Shown: positions 33,952 through 43,873, numbered from the stretch's first letter. The stretch is 64,000 nt of DNA from Halobellus ruber (GCF_014212355.1 NZ_JACKXD010000005.1:124001-188000), one strand, 5' to 3'. Program-made: numbers and translations. The notes: generated by a model from the sequence alone, not told the origin.

Positions 33952-35667
33952 TCAGTCGGTGATCTCCAGCGCGAACTCGAGGAGGTCAGCCGTCCCGAAC
34001 TCCCCGGCCGCCGAGTGCGGGGCGGGCAGCGTCGGCGTCCAGTCCGGCTGGATCGTCAGGAACGAGCTCGTGTCCGAGGCGATCAGGCCGACGAGCACCT
34101 CGGCGACGATCCGACTCCCGACGGGGCCGAGGTGCTCGCCGTCGGCGAGCTCTCGGGCCTCCGCGAGCACGTAGTACCACAGCGGCATCTCCGTCCCCTC
34201 CGGCCGGCCGAACCGCGACAGCACCTCGTCGAAGCCGACGTCGTGGTTGTGCAGGACGGGGGCGTCGGGCATCGCTCGCGCGATCGTCTGTCCTGACGGG
34301 AGGCCGAGCCGGCGGCCGCGCACGAGGTTCCGCGACGCGAGCGACCGCCGCCAGTCGGCGTCGGCCGTCACGAACGGCAGGTCGAGCAGCTCAGAGGAGA
34401 GTTTCGGGTCGATCGCGCGGACGTCCTGCGGACGGGTCTCGGCCCGCTCGAAGTCGAACAGGTACCGCCAGTCGACGGCGTCGGCCGGCGACACGGGCTG
34501 GAACCCGGGGCTCAAAGCGTCGTCGTCCATCGGCGAGCCGAACAGCTTCCCCTCCGTGGAGTCGTTGACCCGGTGTCGGCGCCGGACCTGGCTGTGCCCG
34601 AACCGGTACGCCGCGCCGGCGAACTCCAGGGGGAGGAACGGCCGCTCGTCGGGACCGACGGTGAAGAACCGCCGCTCGTCGCGGACCGACTCGACGATGT
34701 CCTCGTCGCAGACAGTCGGTAGGTACTCCTCGAGGACGATCCACTGGTAGTGCCACCGCGCCAGCTGTTGGGCGCGCTCGAACTCCTCGCTCTCACGCTC
34801 CACGATGGCGTTGTGGAAATTCAGCATCGCGTACTGGAACTGTGAGAGGATGAGGTTCTCGTCGTTCCGCGGGTCCGCGATCAGCGCGACGTCCTCGTGG
34901 TTGCGCGGGAGAAAGTGGTCTCCGTCCCCGAGCAACAGCAGCTCGCGGCTGCCGCCGGCCATCGGCGACTGGTACCGGAACCGGTCGACCTCGGGACCCG
35001 CCCCGTACACGGAGTCGAGGTCGAGCCCCGGCGTCCGGAAGTTGCGGATCGCGTCGGGGTCGTTCTGCCGGGAGAGGCTCGACAGCGGATCGAGCGTGAT
35101 GTCGTGGTCGATGAACTGCCCGAGAAACACGAAGCCCGCGGGCACGTTCGCGGTGTCGACGTTCTCCGGGGCGGCGTCCTCGTCGAGCGGGCCGCCCGGC
35201 AGCCCGAGCTCCCGCAGGAACTCCACATCGTGGTGGGCGGCTTCGAGGTGCGGGAACATCCGGCCGAACCGCCCCCGACCGGGGTGTGGCGGATCCCGCG
35301 GGACGTTCGACATCCCGCGCTGTCCGCCCATCCCGTGGTGCATGTCCTCGACCGCCTCCATCATCGGGTGGGTGTGGCTGCTGCGGTCCTCGACGGTCAG
35401 TTCGTGGTCCTCCTCGTCGAGGGTCAGCGACCACTCGCCGACGACCTCCCCGTCCGCGAAGCCGTAGCCGTGGGGGTCCGGATCGGTCAGTTCCTCGTGT
35501 GCGTCGGCGCTGAACCGCACCTCGAACCGGCCGTCGCCGCGCGTCGTCACGTGCCCGAGCGGGTCGTCGAGCCCGAGGTCGGCGTCGACGACGACGATCT
35601 CGATCCCGGCGGCGGGCGTTCCGTCGGACCGTCGCACGTCGCCGGCAACCGTGTGTTCCGTTGGCAT
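33952..35667 (-). CDS. animal-type haem peroxidase with N-terminal transthyretin-like domain
   Basis: 571 residues. The first 90 or so form a small beta domain of the carboxypeptidase-regulatory/transthyretin type (GDVRRSDGTPAAGIEIVVVD). The peroxidase domain has the distal-histidine and calcium motif QFIDHDITLDP (about 185), the helix NFHNAIVERESEEFERAQQLARWHY and the proximal region AYRFGHSQVRR with the haem-ligating histidine. These are the family's main residues. No signal peptide is visible, so it is probably intracellular. Animal-type peroxidases are unusual in archaea and suggest transfer from bacteria. Likely role: peroxide or halide chemistry. A TATA box lies about 30 bp upstream. 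Confidence 0.85.
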   Translation of the reverse strand: MPTEHTVAGDVRRSDGTPAAGIEIVVVDADLGLDDPLGHVTTRGDGRFEVRFSADAHEELTDPDPHGYGFADGEVVGEWSLTLDEEDHELTVEDRSSHTHPMMEAVEDMHHGMGGQRGMSNVPRDPPHPGRGRFGRMFPHLEAAHHDVEFLRELGLPGGPLDEDAAPENVDTANVPAGFVFLGQFIDHDITLDPLSSLSRQNDPDAIRNFRTPGLDLDSVYGAGPEVDRFRYQSPMAGGSRELLLLGDGDHFLPRNHEDVALIADPRNDENLILSQFQYAMLNFHNAIVERESEEFERAQQLARWHYQWIVLEEYLPTVCDEDIVESVRDERRFFTVGPDERPFLPLEFAGAAYRFGHSQVRRRHRVNDSTEGKLFGSPMDDDALSPGFQPVSPADAVDWRYLFDFERAETRPQDVRAIDPKLSSELLDLPFVTADADWRRSLASRNLVRGRRLGLPSGQTIARAMPDAPVLHNHDVGFDEVLSRFGRPEGTEMPLWYYVLAEARELADGEHLGPVGSRIVAEVLVGLIASDTSSFLTIQPDWTPTLPAPHSAAGEFGTADLLEFALEITD

Positions 35668-35692
35668 ACTTCTACTGGTACTTCAACAACGT

Positions 35693-35699
35693 ATAAACT
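35693..35699 (-). promoter_or_regulatory. TATA box of the peroxidase gene
   Basis: Read on the minus strand, GTTTATA lies about 29 bp before the ATG at 35667, which implies a leaderless transcript. An AT-rich stretch (AGTAAAAG) is next to it. The 35668-35867 gap otherwise holds nothing recognisable. Confidence 0.45.
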
Positions 35700-35867
35700 T
35701 TTACTACGATCGGTGACAGATACCGGAACCAACCGACGGACGCAGTCCGGTCGCGTTCCGGCGGTCGCGGGACCCGCAGACTCGTCGCTCGTCGGGTCCC
35801 GCCGGGTCCGACACCCACAGTTTAGTTCGTTGGACCTCATCGACACGACAACCGGAGTGCCGGATCG

Positions 35868-36806
35868 ATGGAGAACCTGGGTAAACGCCGGCTGGAGGGG
35901 AGGTACACCGCCTTCGAGTCGGAGTTCGAGATGCTGAAACGGCGGGCGGACGCGCAGGAGGACCCCCCGGAGTGGGCGGGCGAGATCGACGGCCTGCTGA
36001 CGACCGGGCGGGCCGCCATCGAAGACGAGGACCTCGAGTACGCGTGGTACTGCCTCCACGCGGCGGAGCGGCTGAAGCTGTACGCCGTCGCGGAACTCGA
36101 CGACTCGGACGCCGTCCTGCGCCGGGAGGCCGCAGAGCGGCTCGTGGAGACGGAGAACCTGGCGCCGTCCTGGCGGTCGACCGCGGTCACCGAACGGCTG
36201 ACGGGCGACGACGGCTCGCTGCGGTCCGACCTCTCCGACGCCGACCTCCGCTCGGCGGCGGAACTCCTCCACGAGGGGTACCACAAAATCCACTCGAAGC
36301 GCCAGCACCTCCAGGACCAGTTCAGCTACCTCCTGTTCTACGGCGCGATATCGACGGCGCTCTTCGCCGTCGTCTCCCTGTCGAGTCCGCACCTCCCGTG
36401 GCTTCCCTCCCCGTTCTTCGACGTCGCTGCCGCGCTGGAGGGTACCTCCCGGGCGAGTCCGGTCTCGTTTCTGCTCTACGTCGTGCTGTTCGGGGCGCTC
36501 GGCGCCTCGGTGTTCGGGCTCTACTCGGTGCGGAAGCGTCCGACGTCCGCGAGCGCGCCGCAGTACCTCACCAGCCGGCGGGTGGCACTCTCGCGGCTGA
36601 CCGTCGGCGTCGCGTCCGCGTTGGCCGTCTTCTTCTTCGTCCGCTCGGGGGCGATCGTGATCAACGTCGGCGGGGGGACGGGCGACGGTCCGTTCCTCCT
36701 CACGCTCGCGTTCGTCGCGGGCTACTCCGAGCGCCTCGTCCACACGGCGGTCGAGTCGATCGCCGAAACCGCCGAACCGGGCGGCTCCGGCGGCGGCGGA
36801 TCCTGA
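35868..36806 (+). CDS. membrane protein with N-terminal helical domain
   Basis: 312 residues. The first 150 are a soluble, helical domain with TPR-like features (GRAAIEDEDLEYAWYCLHAAERLK). Four TM helices follow at about 158-177, 205-224, 242-261 and 272-290. The C-terminus is Gly-rich. No catalytic motif is seen. Similar helical-plus-TM proteins occur in haloarchaea without assigned function. It is divergent from the peroxidase gene across 200 bp and is followed after 109 bp by a helical protein. Confidence 0.6.
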   Translation: MENLGKRRLEGRYTAFESEFEMLKRRADAQEDPPEWAGEIDGLLTTGRAAIEDEDLEYAWYCLHAAERLKLYAVAELDDSDAVLRREAAERLVETENLAPSWRSTAVTERLTGDDGSLRSDLSDADLRSAAELLHEGYHKIHSKRQHLQDQFSYLLFYGAISTALFAVVSLSSPHLPWLPSPFFDVAAALEGTSRASPVSFLLYVVLFGALGASVFGLYSVRKRPTSASAPQYLTSRRVALSRLTVGVASALAVFFFVRSGAIVINVGGGTGDGPFLLTLAFVAGYSERLVHTAVESIAETAEPGGSGGGGS

Positions 36807-36915
36807 CGGCCCTGGAGACGGCGCGCGCCGGCGCACCGGTCCCGGGGCGGACGGCCGGCGGAGACTACTGCGGCGTGTCGATGGCTACAAGCGATCCGAC
36901 GGTCAACAGAACCGT

Positions 36916-37524
36916 ATGAACGGCGAGGACCTCGCAAGCGAACTGCGTGACGACCACGAGACCGAGTTCTCCCGGCTCGGCTCCTCGAAGGCGATGTACG
37001 CGCTGACCGGCGGCGAGATGGACGGCGACCGGGTACGGGCCGCCGCCGCGACCGATGCCCTGGCGTTCGCGGCGGCACTCGAAGCGTGGGACCCAGACGA
37101 CCCGACCGGGGAACTCTACCCGGACCTCGCGGCCGCCGCACGCGAGCACGCCGCGGCGGTCGCCGACGACCCGTCCCTCGACGAGGAGCCGCCGCTTTAC
37201 GACGCCCTGGCAGGGTTCGACGCGACGCCGGCCCGTCTCGGCGGTCTCCTGGGCCGCTATCTCGTCGTCTCCGAGTACGCCAGCCAGATGGTCGGTTTCT
37301 TCGTCGGCGACGCCGACCCGATGGCCGCAAACGACTTCCGGGACCTACGCTCGGAGGTCGACGCCGAACGCGACCGGGTCGTCGACGCGCTGAACGCGGC
37401 CTGCGGAGCCGACGAGGAGTGGGCCGTCGCCCGTGACGCCGCCGAGACGGTCATCGAGGCCGCCTACGACGACTACGTCGAGACGCTGGAGTCGATGGGG
37501 ATCAAACCGAAAAACGTCTGTTGA
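36916..37524 (+). CDS. helical protein of unknown function
   Basis: 202 residues, almost entirely helical by pattern, with no TM and no clear motif. The N-terminus has SRLGSSKAMYALTGGEMDGD and the C-terminus ends in KPKNVC with a terminal cysteine. The overall composition is acidic and resembles haloarchaeal conserved proteins of about 200 residues. A ferritin-like bundle is conceivable, but the needed metal-binding ExxH motifs are not seen. I cannot assign a function. The gene stands alone, with 86 bp to the convergent small gene. Confidence 0.6.
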   Translation: MNGEDLASELRDDHETEFSRLGSSKAMYALTGGEMDGDRVRAAAATDALAFAAALEAWDPDDPTGELYPDLAAAAREHAAAVADDPSLDEEPPLYDALAGFDATPARLGGLLGRYLVVSEYASQMVGFFVGDADPMAANDFRDLRSEVDAERDRVVDALNAACGADEEWAVARDAAETVIEAAYDDYVETLESMGIKPKNVC

Positions 37525-37610
37525 TCGGCGCCGACGTAGCTCGCCGATCCACCCGTGTGAACGCACCCCAATCTCCACCCGAAATAGAGGGGTAACGCGG
37601 CTGACACGCG

Positions 37611-37880
37611 TCAGACGCCGTCGACTCCCTCCCGGAACTCCGCGAGCTTCGAGCGGGCCTCCCGGATCGCCTCCGCTGTCGACCCCTCGGTCTCCTCCGT
37701 GAGCTCCGTGAGCGCGTGCATGTGCCGGGCGAGCCGGCCGTGGTCGGCGCCGTGCTCCCGGGTTGCGAGCGTCGCGAGCGCCTCGGACTGGTCGTAGAGC
37801 CGCTGGCGGGCATCGCCCTCCGCCGCCTCCGCGGCGGCGCGCAGCCGGTCGCTGGCGTCTTCGAGTAGTTCCCGTGACAT
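37611..37880 (-). CDS. small helical protein
   Basis: 89 residues of three amphipathic helices (MSRELLEDASDRLRAAAEAAE.., LYDQSEALATLATRE, then SKLAEFREGVDGV). One HGADHGRLARHMHAL segment is rich in histidine. No known domain. Proteins of this length and composition are widespread in haloarchaea. It is divergent from uvrB across 126 bp. Confidence 0.6.
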   Translation of the reverse strand: MSRELLEDASDRLRAAAEAAEGDARQRLYDQSEALATLATREHGADHGRLARHMHALTELTEETEGSTAEAIREARSKLAEFREGVDGV

Positions 37881-38006
37881 AGCCGGGCGTAGGCGCTCCC
37901 GGGTGAAAACCGTTGCACCGCCGCGGGTGGGTCCCGCGTCACAACTCCGACCCCGCCGGCCACGCGACCGACCGCCTCAAGTGCGTGTGCGCCCAATCCG
38001 ATTTCA

Positions 38007-40118
38007 ATGAGCGACACCTCCGAAGCGGGCCCGCTGTCGCCCGATCGGCCGGCGGCCGACCGGGAGTTCCGCGTCGACGCCCCGTTCGACCCCGCGGGCG
38101 ACCAGCCCGATGCGATCGAACAGCTCGCCGCGGGCTTCGAGTCGGGGATGGACAAACAGACGCTACTCGGTGTCACCGGCTCGGGGAAGACAAACACCGT
38201 CTCCTGGACCATCGAGGAACTCCAGCAGCCGACGCTCGTGATCGCCCACAACAAGACCCTCGCCGCGCAGCTCTACGAGGAGTTCCGGAGCCTCTTCCCC
38301 GACAACGCGGTGGAGTACTTCGTCTCCTACTACGACTACTACCAGCCGGAGGCGTACGTCGAGCAGACCGACACCTACATCGACAAGGACATGTCGATCA
38401 ACGAGGAGATCGACCGACTCCGCCACTCGGCGACCCGATCGCTGCTCACCCGCGACGACGTCATCGTCGTTGCTTCGGTGTCGGCGATCTACGGCCTGGG
38501 TGATCCGACGAACTACACCGAGATGGCGCTCCGCGTCGAACTCGGCGACCGGATCGACCGCGACGACCTCCTCTCGAAGCTCGTGGATCTGAACTACGAG
38601 CGAAACGACGTCGACTTCCAGCAAGGGACCTTCCGGGTCCGCGGCGACACCGTCGAGGTGTACCCGATGTACGGCCGGTACGCCGTCCGCGTGGAGTTCT
38701 GGGGCGACGAGGTCGACCGGCTCACCAAGCTCGATCCCCTCACCGGCGAAGTCGTCTCCGAGGAACCCGCCGCCCTCGTTCACCCCGCGGAGCACTATTC
38801 GATCCCCGACGAGAAACTGGAGACCGCGATCGAGGAGATCGAGGCCCTGATGGAGGACCGCGTGGCGTACTTCGAACGGCAGGGCGACCTCGTCGCCGCC
38901 CAGCGGATCGAGGAGCGGACCACCTTCGACATCGAGATGCTGCGGGAGACGGGCTACTGCTCGGGGATCGAGAACTACTCGGTACACATGTCCGACCGCG
39001 ACTCCGGCGAGCCGCCGTACACCCTGCTTGATTACTTTCCCGACGACTTCCTCACCGTCGTCGACGAGTCCCACCAGACGCTCCCGCAGATCCGGGGGCA
39101 GTTCGAGGGCGACAAATCACGGAAGGACTCGCTCGTCGAGAACGGCTTCCGGCTGCCAACCGCCTACGACAACCGGCCGCTGACGTTCGAGGAGTTCGAG
39201 GCGAAGACCGACCGGACGCTCTACGTGTCGGCGACGCCCGGCGACTACGAGCGAGAGCACTCCGAGCGGATCGTCGAGCAGATCGTCCGCCCGACCCACC
39301 TTGTCGACCCCGAAATCGAGATCGCCGACGCCACCGGCCAGGTCGACGACCTGCTCGACCGGATCGACGACCGGATCGACCGAGAGGAGCGCGTCCTCGT
39401 CACGACGCTCACGAAGCGGATGGCGGAGGACCTGACCGAGTTCCTGGAGGAGTCGGGCGTCGACGTGGCGTATATGCACGACGAGACCGACACCTTAGAG
39501 CGGCACGAACTGATCCGTGACCTCCGGCTCGGCAACATCGACGTCCTCGTCGGGATCAACCTCCTCCGTGAGGGGCTCGACATCCCCGAGGTCTCCTTGG
39601 TCGCCATCCTCGACGCCGACCAGGAGGGCTTTCTCCGCTCGGAGACCACGCTGGTGCAGACGATGGGCCGCGCCGCCAGAAACGTCGCGGGTGAGGTCGT
39701 GCTCTACGCCGACGAGACCACCGACGCGATGGCGTCGGCGATCTCCGAGACGCGGCGTCGCCGCCGGATCCAGCGGGAGTACAACCAGGAGCACGGCTAC
39801 GAGCCACAGACCATCGAGAAGTCGATCGGCGAGACGAACCTCCCGGGCAGCGGCGACAGAAGCGAGCGGTCCCCGACCGACGAGCCCACCGACGACGAGG
39901 AGGCCCGCGAGCAGATCGCCTACCTCGAAGAACGGATGGAGGAGGCCGCCGACAACCTCGAGTTCGAGCTCGCGGCAGACATCCGCGACCGGATCCGGGA
40001 GCTCCGTCAGGAGTTCGGGATCCCGGAGGACGACGGGGGCGCCCGCGGCGACGACGGGGTCGACCCCGGCGTCGACCCGCTCGACGGCGGGCTCCCGCCG
40101 GAGTCGAACTCACAGTGA
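38007..40118 (+). CDS. uvrB: excinuclease ABC subunit B
   Basis: 703 residues, a helicase-like subunit of bacterial-type nucleotide-excision repair that verifies damage with UvrA and recruits UvrC. Walker A is GVTGSGKT (55-62) and the beta-hairpin [10 protein letters not shown] (108-117) inserts between DNA strands. [11 protein letters not shown] is the Walker B region, and the C-terminus has helicase motifs [15 protein letters not shown] and QTMGRAARN. The UVR domain at about 634-670 ([18 protein letters not shown]) contacts UvrC. The N-terminal 20 residues and the acidic tail are haloarchaeal additions. Haloarchaea acquired UvrABC from bacteria. uvrA and uvrC are not in this window. Confidence 0.95.
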   Translation: MSDTSEAGPLSPDRPAADREFRVDAPFDPAGDQPDAIEQLAAGFESGMDKQTLLGVTGSGKTNTVSWTIEELQQPTLVIAHNKTLAAQLYEEFRSLFPDNAVEYFVSYYDYYQPEAYVEQTDTYIDKDMSINEEIDRLRHSATRSLLTRDDVIVVASVSAIYGLGDPTNYTEMALRVELGDRIDRDDLLSKLVDLNYERNDVDFQQGTFRVRGDTVEVYPMYGRYAVRVEFWGDEVDRLTKLDPLTGEVVSEEPAALVHPAEHYSIPDEKLETAIEEIEALMEDRVAYFERQGDLVAAQRIEERTTFDIEMLRETGYCSGIENYSVHMSDRDSGEPPYTLLDYFPDDFLTVVDESHQTLPQIRGQFEGDKSRKDSLVENGFRLPTAYDNRPLTFEEFEAKTDRTLYVSATPGDYEREHSERIVEQIVRPTHLVDPEIEIADATGQVDDLLDRIDDRIDREERVLVTTLTKRMAEDLTEFLEESGVDVAYMHDETDTLERHELIRDLRLGNIDVLVGINLLREGLDIPEVSLVAILDADQEGFLRSETTLVQTMGRAARNVAGEVVLYADETTDAMASAISETRRRRRIQREYNQEHGYEPQTIEKSIGETNLPGSGDRSERSPTDEPTDDEEAREQIAYLEERMEEAADNLEFELAADIRDRIRELRQEFGIPEDDGGARGDDGVDPGVDPLDGGLPPESNSQ

Positions 40119-40351
40119 CGTCACGTGTCCGGCCGGCGTACGCAACCTACGCTCCGTCCGAACATCAAGCCTTATGCATACCTCGTCGCTACCTGGCGGC
40201 TACGATGAGTTGCGTGTCGACGTGCCGCCGTACCGAAGCGAGGGGTCACCGAACGGTACAGGACGTGAGTCGGTGATGTACCGGCACGACCGTCCGAACG
40301 CTCCGGCGACCGCCACACCGACCCCCGGACACTGACAGACGGCTCACCCGG

Positions 40352-41434
40352 ATGAATCCGATCTCCGCCACCCGTGTCCAGCGGCTGTTGCTCCGGTATC
40401 AGTACGTCTTCGTCTTCCTCGCTCCGGTCGCGTTCGTGACCGCGGTCGTCGCCGGCGCGCCGGCATCGGGGACGGGGACGGGCTACTGGCTGGAGTACTG
40501 GTGGCTGTTCCCGGCGTTCCTGCTCGGAGCAACGATCGTCAACACGGTCGGCATCAGCGGGTCGGCGCTGTTCGTCCCGTTTCTGATCTTCGTCTTCCCG
40601 CTGTTTGCGAGCCCGCTCGATCCACCTACGATCGTGAAAGTCGGCCTGATCAGCGAGGCGTTCGGCCTGTCGAGTTCCTCGCTCGCGTTCATCCAGTACG
40701 GCCTCGTGGACCGCCGACTGGCGGTCGCCCTCGTCGGCGGCGCGGTCCCGTTCGTCGTCGCGGGGGCGCTGCTCTCCTTTGTCATCCCGGAGCCGCTGTT
40801 CCACGGGCTGTTGGGTGTCGCCCTGTTGACGGCGTCGTACCTGCTCTTCAGGATCGACCTCGGCCACGGGGGAGCGAGCGGCTCCGACGACGCCGACCCC
40901 GAGGCGGCCGTCGACGGCGGCCGTCCCGGGCGGCCGGACGACCCCGGAAAGCTCGGCCCCGCCGGCGTCGAAACCGACGAGACGGGCACCGTAACGCGCG
41001 TCGACCGCGACGGCGGCGACTACCAGTACACCCGTGGCGGCTACCTGCGCCGGTTTGCGAACTACAGCGTCGGCGGGACGTTCCAGGGGCTCGCGGGGTT
41101 CGGGGTGGGCGAGCTCGGGATCATCTCGATGCTCGGAACGAAGGTCCCGGTCCGGATCGCGATCGGGACGAACCACATCGTCGTCGCGCTGACGGCCGTC
41201 CTGGCGTCGCTGGTCCACGTGTTCGGCGGCGGCCTCGTCGGCGGGCACAGCCTCAGCCTCGCGTCGACACCGTGGAACATGGTCGTGTTCACCGTCCCGG
41301 CGACGGTGACGGGCGGACAGATCGCCCCCTACGTCTCGAACGCGCTCAGTACGTCGACGATCAAAACGTTCGTCGGCGGGCTCTTCGCCGTGATCTCGAT
41401 CGCCCTGTTCCTGATGGCGGCCGGCGGGGTCTGA
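40352..41434 (+). CDS. TauE/SafE-family sulfite or organosulfonate exporter
   Basis: 360 residues with about eight TM helices in two halves joined by a soluble acidic linker (about 172-232). Each half has the typical glycine-rich helix: FPAFLLGATIVNTVGISGSALFVPFL in the first and VGGTFQGLAGFGVGELGIISML in the second. Such carriers move sulfite, taurine or related anions. The long linker in the middle is unusual for the family. The stop codon TGA (41432-41434) is also one copy of a MITE target duplication, so the transposon entered exactly at the end of the gene without changing the protein. Confidence 0.8.
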   Translation: MNPISATRVQRLLLRYQYVFVFLAPVAFVTAVVAGAPASGTGTGYWLEYWWLFPAFLLGATIVNTVGISGSALFVPFLIFVFPLFASPLDPPTIVKVGLISEAFGLSSSSLAFIQYGLVDRRLAVALVGGAVPFVVAGALLSFVIPEPLFHGLLGVALLTASYLLFRIDLGHGGASGSDDADPEAAVDGGRPGRPDDPGKLGPAGVETDETGTVTRVDRDGGDYQYTRGGYLRRFANYSVGGTFQGLAGFGVGELGIISMLGTKVPVRIAIGTNHIVVALTAVLASLVHVFGGGLVGGHSLSLASTPWNMVVFTVPATVTGGQIAPYVSNALSTSTIKTFVGGLFAVISIALFLMAAGGV

Positions 41435-41517
41435 TACGGATCATTGTAACGAAATACCGGTCATCGCGGGAGACGGGGTCGGCGATGACCGGTAGTTGAC
41501 TACAACAATCCGTATGA
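41432..41517. repeat. family B MITE inserted at the exporter stop codon
   Basis: Core 41435-41514, 80 bp: TACGGATCATTGTAACGA on the left, TACAACAATCCGTA on the right, with a central dyad (ACCGGTCATCG / CGATGACCGGT). The 3-bp flanks are TGA (41432-41434) and TGA (41515-41517). The left copy is the stop codon of the exporter gene. Confidence 0.85.
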
Positions 41518-41530
41518 AGCCGCCGAGCGC

Positions 41531-41692
41531 CTACTCGGTCCGCTCTTCGATCACGCCGACGCGCATCTCGACGTAGCGGCGCGGCCACTCGGCGAGGTGT
41601 CGTTGCACCGCCCGGAGGAGGCCCGGTTCCGACGCCGCCGGCGCTCTGTCGCTGCCGGGAACGTCCGGATCGCGCTTGTGACTCATATGCAT
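41531..41692 (-). CDS. small conserved-looking protein (53 aa)
   Basis: 53 residues from ATG at 41692, with a second ATG two codons later (MHMSHKRDPDVPGSD). It is soluble, with a helical second half (LLRAVQRHLAEWPRRYVEMRVGVIEERTE) and no TM or metal site. It is 56 bp upstream of nothing coding on its own strand beyond the MITE, and downstream of the SPFH gene in the same direction after 56 bp. The codon use and spacing support a real gene. Function unknown. Confidence 0.5.
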   Translation of the reverse strand: MHMSHKRDPDVPGSDRAPAASEPGLLRAVQRHLAEWPRRYVEMRVGVIEERTE

Positions 41693-41748
41693 ACGTTTCC
41701 CCCGGCCCGAATTAACTGTAACGATCGTTCGTGTCCCGCGGGAACCGG

Positions 41749-42924
41749 TCACCGCGTCGACTCGTAGGAGCCTTCCAGATTCAGGTCCACGTCGGCCGCA
41801 CTGTCCCCCTCCCGGCCGTCGAGGTCGCCGACGGCCTCGCCGCTTTCGGCGTCCTCGACCGCCGCGATGATCTCGTCGATGTCGTCGAGTCCGAGGAGTT
41901 CGCGGGTTTCGCGGTCGAAATCCAGGCTTTCGAGCCCGGCGGACTCCTGGACGTCGGAGTCGGTGAGTCCCCGGCCGTACCGCCCGAGCAGGCTGGTGAG
42001 CTCCTGGGGAAGCACGAACGTCGACGACGGCGACGTGCCGATCCGTTCGAGCGACTCCAGCCCGCGGTCGACGATCGCGCGCTCGCCCATCGACTCCGAC
42101 GCGCGGGCCCGGAGGACGGTCGCGACCGCGTCGCCCTGCGCGCGGAGCACCGACGCCTGCTTCTCGCCTTGGGCGCTGATCACGTTCGACTGGCGTTCGC
42201 CCTCCGCGGTCTCGATGGCGGAGCGGCGTTCCCCCTGGGCTTCGAGGATCATCGCCCGGCGGCGGCGTTCGGCGGAGGACTGCTGCTCCATCGCGTCCTC
42301 GACGCCCCGGCTGGGCTTGACCGACCGCACTTCCACGCTCTCGACGCGGATCCCCCACTCGTCGGTGGGTTCGTCGAGTTCCTCGTTGATCCGGCGGTTG
42401 ATTACCTCCCGCTCGGAGAGGGTGTCGTCGAGCTCCATATCGCCCAGAACGGCCCGGAGCGTGGTCTGTGCGAGATCCGAGACCGCCCCCTCGTAGTCGT
42501 CGACTTCGAGAAACGCCCGCTTTGCGTCCATCACCCGGATGTAGACGACCGCGTCAGCGGTCACCGGGGAGTTGTCGCGGGTGATCGCCTCCTGTTTCGG
42601 CACGTCGATGGTCTGGGTCCGCATGTCGAAGGTGTAGGTCTTCGAGACGAACGGCGGGACGAAGCTGATCCCGGGCTCCAAGAGCCGGCGGTACTCCCCG
42701 AACACGGTGAGCGCCCGCTTCTCGTAGGCGTTGACGATCTCGACCGCGCTGTAGACCGTCGCGACCGCCACGGCGAGCACGGCCAGTCCGACGATGGTGG
42801 TCGGGTCGGTCCCGAAGATCGTGACCGCGAGGATCAGGGCGACGACCACGGCCGCCGCGGGGAGAAGCCGGCTCGGCACGCTGCCGACGGAGCGGCGCCC
42901 GAGTTCCCGGAAGATGCTCGACAT
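41749..42924 (-). CDS. SPFH/stomatin-like membrane protein
   Basis: 391 residues. Two hydrophobic stretches at about 20-37 and 42-62 are followed by the SPFH (band 7) domain: VNAYEKRALTVFGEYRRLLEPGISFVPPFV to about residue 220, including RTQTIDVPKQEAITRDNSPV. A long Ala/Glu/Gln-rich coiled coil (about 222-290, with repeats such as AQGERRSAIETAEGERQS) follows, then an acidic tail. Stomatin-like proteins form ring oligomers in membranes and gather other proteins. An NfeD partner often sits next to this family but is not seen here. Confidence 0.88.
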   Translation of the reverse strand: MSSIFRELGRRSVGSVPSRLLPAAAVVVALILAVTIFGTDPTTIVGLAVLAVAVATVYSAVEIVNAYEKRALTVFGEYRRLLEPGISFVPPFVSKTYTFDMRTQTIDVPKQEAITRDNSPVTADAVVYIRVMDAKRAFLEVDDYEGAVSDLAQTTLRAVLGDMELDDTLSEREVINRRINEELDEPTDEWGIRVESVEVRSVKPSRGVEDAMEQQSSAERRRRAMILEAQGERRSAIETAEGERQSNVISAQGEKQASVLRAQGDAVATVLRARASESMGERAIVDRGLESLERIGTSPSSTFVLPQELTSLLGRYGRGLTDSDVQESAGLESLDFDRETRELLGLDDIDEIIAAVEDAESGEAVGDLDGREGDSAADVDLNLEGSYESTR

Positions 42925-43026
42925 ACCGAACGTTGGGAACGTATCCCATTAAGGGTGTCCCGGGCGAACGCGTGATGGGACGCGACCGACCCGAAGGCAC
43001 TTGACGGCGCCCGACTCCCACCGGGT

Positions 43027-43236
43027 ATGCCTCGTCGAGCGTCGGGAGGCGATCGGGGTGATCTCGAAGTCGAGAGCCTGCTGCGGATCGTGTTGGTGCT
43101 GGCCGTGATCTGGCTCGTCCTGGAAGTCGTCGGCGGGGTTCTCGGGATCCTCGGGGAGCTTCTCGGCCCGCTCCGCCCGCTGTTGGGACTTCTCGTGGTG
43201 GTGCTGCTCGTGCTGTGGCTGACCGACCGGCTCTGA
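43027..43236 (+). CDS. small two-TM membrane protein
   Basis: 69 residues with a basic N-terminus (MPRRASGGDRGD) and two hydrophobic helices, about 17-40 and 44-65, separated by GELLGPLRPL. It ends with LTDRL. Haloarchaea have many such small hairpins of unknown role. It is divergent from the SPFH gene, and its TGA stops 2 bp before the convergent lipoprotein gene's end. Confidence 0.65.
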   Translation: MPRRASGGDRGDLEVESLLRIVLVLAVIWLVLEVVGGVLGILGELLGPLRPLLGLLVVVLLVLWLTDRL

Positions 43237-43237
43237 A

Positions 43238-43789
43238 TCAGCCGCCCGGACACGCCTCCCCGTCCGTCGACTGCGGCTCGGGCCCCTGATCGACGGTTCG
43301 GATCGCGCCCGAGTCGGGAGCGACAACCGCGAGTCGGCCGCCGTACCCGTGCGTCTGATCGTGTCCGCGGACGACGACGCAGTCGACGCCCTCGGGGATC
43401 TCGATCGTCTCGGAGCGGGTGAACGGCTGTCGGGAGTGGGCGTGAAGCAGGTCCCGCCGACCCAACTGCCCCCCGTCGAGGCGCTCGACCTGCCACCAGT
43501 TCGCGTACCCCTCCTCGCCGTCGTCGTCGTGGTGGAGCGTCACCGCGAAGTCGTAGGCGTCGCCGTCGCGCTCGACGGCCACGTCGACGACGTTGGCCTC
43601 CCGGAGGTCGAGGTCCGCGCCGTCCGCCGATGTCGCCCCGGTCGTGACGGCCGCGTCGGTCACGGCCCCGGCGGTGGTCCGGTCGTCGCCCCCCGACCCG
43701 GCCCCGCCCGCACAGCCCGCGGTCGCTCCGGCGACGATCCCGGCGACCGCGGCGAGGACCCGACGTCTGGCGGGTGCGTCGTCGCGCAT
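43238..43789 (-). CDS. lipoprotein of unknown function
   Basis: 183 residues from ATG at 43789. The N-terminus has a twin-arginine (RRRVLAAVAGIVAGATAGCAGG) and a lipobox TAGC, the common Tat-lipoprotein signal of haloarchaea. The cysteine is near residue 26. The mature protein has a low-complexity acidic linker, then a beta-rich domain (VVDVAVERDGDAYDFAVTLHHDDDGEE, then RSETIEIPEGVDCVVVRGHDQTHGYGG). Residues H-D-Q-T-H could bind a metal. No family is recognised. Confidence 0.7.
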   Translation of the reverse strand: MRDDAPARRRVLAAVAGIVAGATAGCAGGAGSGGDDRTTAGAVTDAAVTTGATSADGADLDLREANVVDVAVERDGDAYDFAVTLHHDDDGEEGYANWWQVERLDGGQLGRRDLLHAHSRQPFTRSETIEIPEGVDCVVVRGHDQTHGYGGRLAVVAPDSGAIRTVDQGPEPQSTDGEACPGG

Positions 43790-43873
43790 ACCCGTTCGTT
43801 GGTCGGTGGGAAATAAACGTCTGTGGACGGCCGGTCCCGACGCGTTCTTGTCCCCGGCACCCCAGAGTCGGCC

